A stretch of DNA of 47,282 nucleotides from Bradyrhizobium sp. 132 (GTDB lineage: Bacteria > Pseudomonadota > Alphaproteobacteria > Rhizobiales > Xanthobacteraceae), in assembly GCF_023074185.1 (NCBI RefSeq), contig NZ_JADPKY010000168.1:1-47282 (forward strand), given 5' to 3'. A program made the translations under genes and the position numbers. Below are positions 41,741 to 47,282 of this stretch, in pieces. The notes under the pieces are model-generated. The model worked only from the letters and a program-made list of their open reading frames with translations. It did not search any database and was not told the DNA's origin. The stretch's first letter is position 1. Each line of letters opens with the position of its first letter.

Positions 41741-42490
41741 TCAGTGTCCCGGATGAATGGCGTCGTTGAGGTAGATGCAGGTCAGGATCGCAAACACATA
41801 GGCCTGCAGGAACGCGACCAGAATCTCGAGAGCGTACAGCGCGACCGTGAGCGCCAGCGGCAGCACGCCGCCGACCCAGCCGACGGCGCCGAGCGAGAAG
41901 CCGAGCATGGCGACGAAGCCCGCGAACACCTTCAGCGCGATGTGGCCGGCCAGCATGTTGGCGAAGAGACGGACACTGTGGGAGACCGGCCGCAGGAAGA
42001 ACGACAGGATCTCGATGAACATGACCAGCGGCAGGATGTAGATCGGGACGCCCTGGGGAACGAAAATCTTGAAGAATTTCAGGCCGTTCTTGTAGAGGCC
42101 GTAGATCAGGACGGTGAAGAACACCAGCAGCGCGAGCGCTCCCGTCACGATCAGATGGCTCGCAATCGTGAAGGTATAGGGGATGATACCCACGAGGTTC
42201 GAGACGCAGAGGAACATGAACAGCGAGAAGATCAGCGGGAAGAACTTCATGCCTTCCGCGCCGGCCGTCGAACGGATGGTCGAGGCGACGAATTCGTAGG
42301 AGATCTCGGCGACCGACTGAAGGCGCCCGGGAACCATTTGCGTGCCGCTGGCAAGCATCAGGATCGAGATGATCGCGACCGCCACCAGCATGTAGAGCGA
42401 CGAATTGGTGAAGGCGATCGTGTGATTGCCGATATGGCCCAGGGTGAAGAGAGGCTCGATGTTGAACTGGTGGATCGGGTCGATTTTCAT
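41741..42490 (-). CDS. atpB: ATP synthase Fo subunit a
   Basis: A 249-residue, multi-helix subunit forming the proton half-channels against the c-ring. The essential arginine lies in SVRLFANMLAGH, and the conserved IIPYTFT and final YLNDAIHPGH are present. ATG at 42490 (MKIDPIHQF) is chosen over an upstream in-frame ATG at 42520 because the former is the conserved N-terminus. Confidence 0.95.
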   Translation of the reverse strand: MKIDPIHQFNIEPLFTLGHIGNHTIAFTNSSLYMLVAVAIISILMLASGTQMVPGRLQSVAEISYEFVASTIRSTAGAEGMKFFPLIFSLFMFLCVSNLVGIIPYTFTIASHLIVTGALALLVFFTVLIYGLYKNGLKFFKIFVPQGVPIYILPLVMFIEILSFFLRPVSHSVRLFANMLAGHIALKVFAGFVAMLGFSLGAVGWVGGVLPLALTVALYALEILVAFLQAYVFAILTCIYLNDAIHPGH

Positions 42491-42556
42491 CAGCGCAGCA
42501 TTTCTTGGTCTGCCGGGCAATGCCGGCGGGTCTCGGTCTGCCGGTCGGGCCGGCCC

Positions 42557-42575
42557 GTACCGGCGAAGCCGGCAC
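42557..42575 (-). other. Hairpin in the atpI-atpB gap
   Basis: In the operon mRNA this reads GTGCCGGC-TTC-GCCGGTAC, an eight-base stem with one mismatch, in the 112-base gap between atpI and atpB. It may be an mRNA processing or stabilising element; no T run follows. Confidence 0.4.
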
Positions 42576-42602
42576 GATCATTCCTCTCCTGGTGTGGATC
42601 GC

Positions 42603-42977
42603 TTAAGAACCACCGCGTCTGTTTTGACCCGCGCCTGCCGTCCTCACCACGTTCACCACGCCGGCCACAAAGCCCAGCAGCAGGAACACGATAAATCCGA
42701 AAGGCGACGTCGACAGCAAGCGGTCGAAACCCCAGCCAATCCCCGCTCCGACAACGACCCCGGCGACCAACTCGGAGGATAACCGGAAACCAAGCGCCAT
42801 CGCCGAGGCTCTGGCCGCTCTGTCCTCACCGTCACCTGCGGGTTGCTCGGTCTTGACGTGGCGGCCGCGAAATTCGGACAACCGCTGATCAAGATTTCCG
42901 AGCCGTTCGGAAAGCGCAGCTTCCTCGGGCGATCTATCGCGATCTCCATTCTCGCCGTGTCCCGTGCCCTGTGTCAT
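42603..42977 (-). CDS. atpI: AtpI/AtpZ-type ATP synthase assembly protein
   Basis: A 124-residue protein with a charged N-terminal half and two membrane helices near the C-terminus (about 63-83 and 89-112, with SELVAGVVVGAGIGWGFDRL). AtpI/AtpZ proteins sit at the head of Fo operons and assist c-ring assembly or Mg/Ca handling. It is the first gene here, preceded by a good promoter. Confidence 0.9.
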   Translation of the reverse strand: MTQGTGHGENGDRDRSPEEAALSERLGNLDQRLSEFRGRHVKTEQPAGDGEDRAARASAMALGFRLSSELVAGVVVGAGIGWGFDRLLSTSPFGFIVFLLLGFVAGVVNVVRTAGAGQNRRGGS

Positions 42978-43338
42978 GCAACGAAGACCCGAAACGCCGC
43001 GGCTGAATGGAAATTACGCCCGCCACCCTCAAAAGCCGCGCGGACCATACTGATGGGCCATAATCAAGTCAAGCCAAGTCACGATTGTGTCCATTCCTGT
43101 TATGTATCTGATTTATTTTACAATATTGGCGCGCGCGGCAGCGCTGCACACAGCGTGACGCCGCACCGCAGCAGCTCTCCGCATGATCGGCGGATGCCGT
43201 CGCCATTTCGCCCCGCTGCCGGGATCAAAGAGGGCACTGCCCTCGTTGATATCAGGGGCGCGTTTTGGGCGGCGGATCGCCTCGCGGGGGTGTAGAATTT
43301 GCGAGAGTGCCACCTTTCGCGTCGTGGCGGAGAGCGCG
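42978..43338. other. Divergent promoter region between atpI and the coiled-coil protein gene
   Basis: A 361-base gap. Besides the atpI promoter at 43044-43072 it contains an AT-rich patch (43085-43130) where the plus-strand promoter may lie, although no well-spaced hexamers stand out. No repeat or RNA gene was recognised. Confidence 0.5.
43044..43072 (-). promoter_or_regulatory. Promoter of the Fo ATP synthase operon
   Basis: On the minus strand TTGACT (43072-43067) is followed after exactly 17 bases by TATGGT (43049-43044). It lies about 67 bases upstream of the atpI ATG. Confidence 0.6.
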
Positions 43339-43860
43339 ATGAGACCAGCGAATTCATCCACAACATCATGGCTTGCGGCCGCGGCGTTCGCCGCGGTGAT
43401 GACCATCAGCGGCGGCTGCCTCGCCGCGCAATCCGCACCCGACAGTGAAAACGGCCGCTACAGCATGACCCCCATCCCCGAGGGCGTGCTGCGGCTCGAC
43501 ACCCGCACCGGCACGGTATCGACCTGTACCAGGAGCGGCGCCGGTTGGGCCTGCTACGCGGTGCCCGACGAGCGGACCGCGCTCGACGCCGAGATCGGCC
43601 GGCTGCAGGCTGAAGTCGAGACGCTGAAGGGACGGCTCGCGGCGGGGCCGACCGTATCAGGCAAGATCGACGAGGCGCTGCCGAAATCCGATCAGTTCAA
43701 GAAGGCGGAGCCGAAGGCCGCCGAGGGTGACCGCAGGCTCGAGATCCCCCTGCCGAGCGACCAGGACGTCGACCGCGTGATGTCGTTCCTGGAAAAGGCC
43801 TGGCGCCGGCTGATCGACATGGCCAACCGCGTGCAGAAGGACGTGTCGGGGAAGATTTGA
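43339..43860 (+). CDS. Exported coiled-coil protein of unknown function
   Basis: A 173-residue protein. The N-terminus is a signal sequence (about 1-30); SGGC at 25-28 may be a weak lipobox, or cleavage may follow CLAA. A small domain with two cysteines (VSTCTRSGAGWACYAVPDE) precedes a short coiled coil (LDAEIGRLQAEVETLKGRL, about 87-105) and a C-terminal amphipathic part. GGAGAG lies ahead of the ATG. yjbQ begins 8 bases after its stop, so the two are co-transcribed. I recognise no family. Confidence 0.8.
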   Translation: MRPANSSTTSWLAAAAFAAVMTISGGCLAAQSAPDSENGRYSMTPIPEGVLRLDTRTGTVSTCTRSGAGWACYAVPDERTALDAEIGRLQAEVETLKGRLAAGPTVSGKIDEALPKSDQFKKAEPKAAEGDRRLEIPLPSDQDVDRVMSFLEKAWRRLIDMANRVQKDVSGKI

Positions 43861-43868
43861 GAGTTTGA

Positions 43869-44342
43869 ATGGCATCTGAGAAACGCTTCGCACGCTCTGC
43901 GCCGTCGACTGTGCAAGTCACCGCCATCGCATCGTCGCTGCTGACCGTGCAGACGCCGGGCCGCGGCTTCACCGATCTCACCGGCGAAGCTGCGAAATTC
44001 GTCGCCGAGGCGGGCGCGCGAGACGGCGCGTTGACATTGTTCATCCGTCACACCTCGGCGTCGCTGACGATCCAGGAGAACGCCGATCCCTCCGTGCTCG
44101 TCGATCTCACCACCGCGCTGTCCCGGCTCGCGCCGGAGAACGCCCGATGGACGCATGATACCGAGGGACCCGACGACATGCCGGCGCACGTCAAGACCAT
44201 GCTGACGCAGACTTCGCTTCAGGTCCCGGTCCTGAACGGCAAGCTCATGCTCGGTACCTGGCAGGCGATCTACCTGATCGAGCACCGCAAGCGCCCGCAC
44301 CGGCGCGAGGTCGTGCTGCAGTTCATCGGCGGCAATCAGTAG
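43869..44342 (+). CDS. yjbQ: YjbQ family protein (UPF0047)
   Basis: A 157-residue protein of the YjbQ/UPF0047 family, annotated as having weak thiamine-phosphate synthase activity in E. coli, although its main role is unsettled. Typical segments are TLFIRHTSASLTIQENADPSV and LGTWQAIYLIEHR with the conserved His and Glu residues. It is the second gene after the coiled-coil protein and is followed by a terminator. Confidence 0.92.
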   Translation: MASEKRFARSAPSTVQVTAIASSLLTVQTPGRGFTDLTGEAAKFVAEAGARDGALTLFIRHTSASLTIQENADPSVLVDLTTALSRLAPENARWTHDTEGPDDMPAHVKTMLTQTSLQVPVLNGKLMLGTWQAIYLIEHRKRPHRREVVLQFIGGNQ

Positions 44343-44354
44343 AGCCCAAAAGAA

Positions 44355-44384
44355 AACCGGTCGCGGAGCGATCCGCGGCCGGTT
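44355..44384. terminator. Bidirectional terminator between yjbQ and the MFS gene
   Basis: AACCGG-T-CGCGGA pairs with TCCGCG-G-CCGGTT around GCGA. On the minus strand the stem continues into TTTTCTTTTGGG, which suits termination of the MFS transcript; it also ends yjbQ. Confidence 0.75.
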
Positions 44385-44409
44385 AGTGTTGATTTGGATC
44401 TGCCGCCGA

Positions 44410-46074
44410 TCAGGTCGCCTTGATGTCGACGTCCTTGGTCTCGGGCAGGAAGAACAAGCCGATCACGACGGTAATCGACGCGAAGATGACCGGATACCAG
44501 AGGCCCGCATAGATATCGCCCGTCGAGGCCACGATGGCGAAGGCGGTCGCCGGCAGCAGGCCGCCGAACCAGCCGTTGCCGATATGGTAGGGCAGCGACA
44601 TCGAGGTGTATCGGATGCGGGTCGGGAACAGTTCGACCAGCATCGCGGCGATCGGGCCGTACACCATGGTGACGAAGAGCACCAGGACGAACAGCAGTCC
44701 GACAACGGCGGCCACCTGCGGACGGAAGATGTCGAACGGATGCGCCATCTTCACGATGCCCGTATCGCCGGCCTTCGGATACCCGGCTGCCTGCGCGGCG
44801 GCGAGGAGCGCCGGATTACCGTCCTTGGCGTTGGCGTAGGCAACTTCCTTGCCGTTGACCATCACCTTCACGCCGGAGCCGGCCGCACCTGGCGTGGTCG
44901 TGTACTTGACCGACGACTGCGACAGGTAGGCACGTGCGGTGTCGCAAGGCGAAGTGAAGACGCGGGTGCCGACCGGGTTGAACAGGTCGCCGCAACCTGC
45001 GGGATCCGCCACCACCTCGACCTTGACCGACTCAATCGCCTTTTCCAGCGCAGGATTGGCGTTGGTAGTGATCATCTTGAAGATCGGGAAGAAAGTGAGC
45101 GCCGCGATCAGACAGCCGCCGAGAATGATCGGCTTGCGGCCGATCTTGTCGGAGAGCATGCCGAACACGATGAAGAAGCCGGTGCCGAGCAGCAGCGACC
45201 AGGCGATCAGCAAGTTGGCGGTGTAGCCGTCGACCTTGAGGATCGATTGCAGGAAGAACAATGCGTAGAACTGGCCGGTGTACCAGACCACGCCCTGGCC
45301 CATCACGCCGCCAAGCAGCGCCAGCAGCACGAGCTTGCCGTTCTGCCAGTTGCCGAAGGCTTCTGTCAGCGGGGCCTTCGAGCTCTTCCCCTCGTCCTTC
45401 ATCTTCTGGAAGATCGGGGATTCGTTGAGACGAAGCCGGATCCAGACCGAGACGCCAAGCAGCAGCACCGAGACCAGGAACGGAATGCGCCAGCCCCACG
45501 CCGCGAACTCGGGTTCGCCGAGGGCGGAGCGCGTGAACAGGATCACCAGCAGCGACAGGAACAGGCCGAGCGTCGCCGTGGTCTGGATGAAGGACGTGTA
45601 GTAGCCGCGCTTGCCGTTCGGAGCATGCTCCGCGACGTAGGTCGCCGCACCGCCATATTCACCGCCGAGCGCCAGGCCCTGGGCGAGGCGCAACGCGATC
45701 AGGATGATCGGGGCCGCGATGCCGATGGTCGCCGCGTTGGGCAGCAGGCCGACAATGAAAGTCGACAGACCCATGATCAGGATAGTGACGAGGAAGGTGT
45801 ATTTGCGGCCGACGATGTCGCCGATACGGCCGAACACGATCGCGCCGAACGGGCGCACCAGGAAGCCTGCCGCGAAGGCCAGCAGCGCGAAGATGTCGCG
45901 GGTTGCCGGGGGATAGGCCGAGAAGAACTGCGCGCCGATGATGCCGGCCAGCGACCCGTAAAGATAGAAATCGTACCACTCGAAGACAGTACCGAGCGAG
46001 GAGGCGAGAATGACGAACCGTTCGTCTTTCGTCATCCCTCCCGCGCGTGCTTGAGACACAGCCATTGTCGACAT
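44410..46074 (-). CDS. MFS transporter, metabolite:H+ symporter (MHS) type, with a periplasmic insert
   Basis: A 554-residue major facilitator. The MHS-type hallmarks are EWYDFYLYG in helix 1, GRIGDIVGRKYTF in loop 2-3 and RLAQGLALGGEYGGA in helix 4; the second-half repeat is SDKIGRKP. These carriers import organic acids, osmolytes or similar metabolites with protons. About 110 residues (roughly 335-448) are inserted after helix 9, which places them in the periplasm; they include cysteines C361 and C377. Typical MHS members have 430-450 residues. GGGGAG precedes the ATG. The substrate is unknown. Confidence 0.9.
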   Translation of the reverse strand: MSTMAVSQARAGGMTKDERFVILASSLGTVFEWYDFYLYGSLAGIIGAQFFSAYPPATRDIFALLAFAAGFLVRPFGAIVFGRIGDIVGRKYTFLVTILIMGLSTFIVGLLPNAATIGIAAPIILIALRLAQGLALGGEYGGAATYVAEHAPNGKRGYYTSFIQTTATLGLFLSLLVILFTRSALGEPEFAAWGWRIPFLVSVLLLGVSVWIRLRLNESPIFQKMKDEGKSSKAPLTEAFGNWQNGKLVLLALLGGVMGQGVVWYTGQFYALFFLQSILKVDGYTANLLIAWSLLLGTGFFIVFGMLSDKIGRKPIILGGCLIAALTFFPIFKMITTNANPALEKAIESVKVEVVADPAGCGDLFNPVGTRVFTSPCDTARAYLSQSSVKYTTTPGAAGSGVKVMVNGKEVAYANAKDGNPALLAAAQAAGYPKAGDTGIVKMAHPFDIFRPQVAAVVGLLFVLVLFVTMVYGPIAAMLVELFPTRIRYTSMSLPYHIGNGWFGGLLPATAFAIVASTGDIYAGLWYPVIFASITVVIGLFFLPETKDVDIKAT

Positions 46075-46365
46075 GTTGAGTCGCTCCCCGAAAAATCGTT
46101 TCCTCGCGCCCTAGATGTCCAGTCATGTCGGATCAACCCAGGCCTTGCCCTCAAGGTAACATTGGCGTGAAACCCGCCCCAATACGACTTTCGGCCTTTC
46201 GCACTGACGCGCAGCTGACGGCGGATATCGGGCCGCCGCGTGCCTCCGGATTAACCCCTTTGCTTTAAAGGAATAATGCGCCCTTGCATGCCACGGCCGC
46301 TCAGGGAAGAATTAGGGTGCCGCGGCGTTGACTCGCCGCCCGGCGCGAACGACAGCAAGAGAACG

Positions 46366-47037
46366 ATGAACGCTCCTTCCACCCATCTCGTCATTGCCGA
46401 TGACCATCCGCTGTTCCGCGACGCGTTGCGGCAGGCGGTGGCGGGCGTCCTGACCTCGGCCAGGATCGACGAGGCCGGATCGTTCGAGGATCTGACCAAG
46501 CTTTTGGAACAGGCCTCTGACGTCGACCTGATCCTGCTCGACCTCTCGATGCCCGGGATCTCCGGCTTTTCCGGCCTGATTTATCTGCGCGCCCAATATC
46601 CGGCGATCCCGGTGGTCATTGTCTCGGCCTCCGACGACAGCGCCACGATCCGCCGCTCGCTCGATTTCGGCGCCTCGGGTTTCATCCCGAAGCGGTTCGG
46701 CGTCGAGACCCTGCGCGATGCCATCCTCAAGGTGATGGAGGGTGACGTCTGGGTTCCCGCCGACACCGACCTGTCGGCCGCCGCCGACCCGGACATGACG
46801 AAGCTGCGCGACCGTCTGGTGACGCTGACGCCGCAACAGGTGCGGGTCCTGATGATGCTGTCGGAGGGGCTGCTCAACAAGCAGATCGCTTATGAGCTCG
46901 GCGTCTCCGAGGCCACCATCAAGGCGCACGTCTCGGCCATCCTGCAAAAGCTCGGCGTCGAAAGCCGCACCCAAGCCGTCATCGCCGCCGCGAAGATCGC
47001 CGGCGGCCAGTGGAGGCAGGGCACCCCGACGGGGTGA
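46366..47037 (+). CDS. Orphan NarL-type response regulator
   Basis: A 223-residue regulator with a receiver domain (D12/D13, phosphoacceptor D59 in LILLDLSMPG, and the conserved Lys in GFIPKRF) and a C-terminal LuxR helix-turn-helix (about 150-208: LTPQQVRVLMMLSEG, then LGVSEATIKAHVSAIL). AAGAGA lies ahead of ATG 46366. No kinase gene is adjacent within the window. A frame upstream to 46276 exists without support. It is divergent from the MFS gene across 291 bases, so it could control it; this is speculative. Confidence 0.92.
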   Translation: MNAPSTHLVIADDHPLFRDALRQAVAGVLTSARIDEAGSFEDLTKLLEQASDVDLILLDLSMPGISGFSGLIYLRAQYPAIPVVIVSASDDSATIRRSLDFGASGFIPKRFGVETLRDAILKVMEGDVWVPADTDLSAAADPDMTKLRDRLVTLTPQQVRVLMMLSEGLLNKQIAYELGVSEATIKAHVSAILQKLGVESRTQAVIAAAKIAGGQWRQGTPTG

Positions 47038-47094
47038 GCCTGAGCGAGCTGCGCGACCGCGTCTGTGTCGCCCCCCTGTCAATCCGCCAGCGCG

Positions 47095-47282
47095 AAAATA
47101 TTCCACTTTACCGAAATTCGGTTTTGGCGTATGTGTCGTCCATCCCGGCTCACCCTTGAGGGGCGACCATGTGTCGTGATGGCCGTAGAGCCGGGCTTGC
47201 GGTGGACGCGGCAGCGTCGGGCGCGAAAGTGCGGGCAGGGCGGATTGCTCTCCGTGAGCCCAGAACTTCGTGCCGACGAGCG
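47095..47282. repeat. Start of a probable large dispersed Bradyrhizobium repeat
   Basis: The stretch from AATATTCCACTTTACCGAAATTCGG onward, through CATCCCGGCTCACCCTTGAGGGGCG and GGTGGACGCGGCAGCGTCGG to the window end, resembles from memory a long repeat found many times in Bradyrhizobium genomes, often near genomic islands. It is cut by the window edge. I cannot verify the match here. Nothing else is seen in 47038-47094. Confidence 0.5.

Overview
The window is GC-rich chromosomal DNA of an alphaproteobacterium, most likely Bradyrhizobium or a close relative in the Nitrobacteraceae. The reasons are the aa3 oxidase order coxB-coxA-ctaB-coxF-ctaG-coxC, a split ATP synthase Fo operon with both b and b' subunits, an IalB-type protein, a PodJ-like polarity protein, and dispersed palindromic intergenic repeats of the kind I remember from Bradyrhizobium and Rhodopseudomonas. 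The genus call is inference; no rRNA, tRNA, CRISPR array, insertion sequence or prophage was seen. Most of the window is core-genome housekeeping.

Layout from left to right. 1-3354: end of a 'ligase-associated' DNA repair operon (Lhr-type helicase, PdeM nuclease). 3351-6028: LysR regulator divergent from a DMT exporter and an MBL-fold hydrolase. 6132-7816: a TIGR02186 membrane-anchored protein with a TauE/SafE permease. 8132-11593: a large PodJ-like Sel1-repeat protein flanked by two inverted copies of one intergenic repeat. 12296-18816: PadR regulator divergent from an NTF2-like protein and a three-enzyme fatty-acid beta-oxidation operon. 18889-22295: glutathione section (GST divergent from MarR, then gshA), followed by a secreted PAN-domain protein. 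22377-24577: tldD-lepB. 24727-25279: a DUF433/DUF5615 toxin-antitoxin-like pair whose second gene carries a one-base frameshift. 25299-25844: IalB-like protein. 26294-32906: cytochrome aa3 oxidase structural and assembly genes, ending in DUF983 and SURF1. 33021-35453: NTF2-like protein and a divergent histidine kinase/response regulator pair. 35454-36015: a long non-coding stretch with a candidate three-hairpin small RNA. 36016-39347: thrC, M16 peptidase, GNAT acetyltransferase. 39483-40139: secreted hypothetical. 40340-42977: Fo ATP synthase operon atpI-atpB-atpE-atpX-atpF on the minus strand. 43339-44342: coiled-coil secreted protein and YjbQ. 44410-46074: MHS-type MFS transporter. 46366-47037: orphan NarL-type response regulator. 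The last ~190 bases look like the start of a dispersed repeat.

The functional links are respiration and energy coupling (aa3 oxidase plus Fo ATP synthase), fatty-acid oxidation, glutathione metabolism and envelope processing. I saw no convincing new multi-gene system. The best leads are the candidate small RNA at 35765-35853, the frameshifted toxin gene with a predicted leaderless promoter, the inverted repeats around the PodJ-like gene, and several palindromic operator candidates in divergent promoters.
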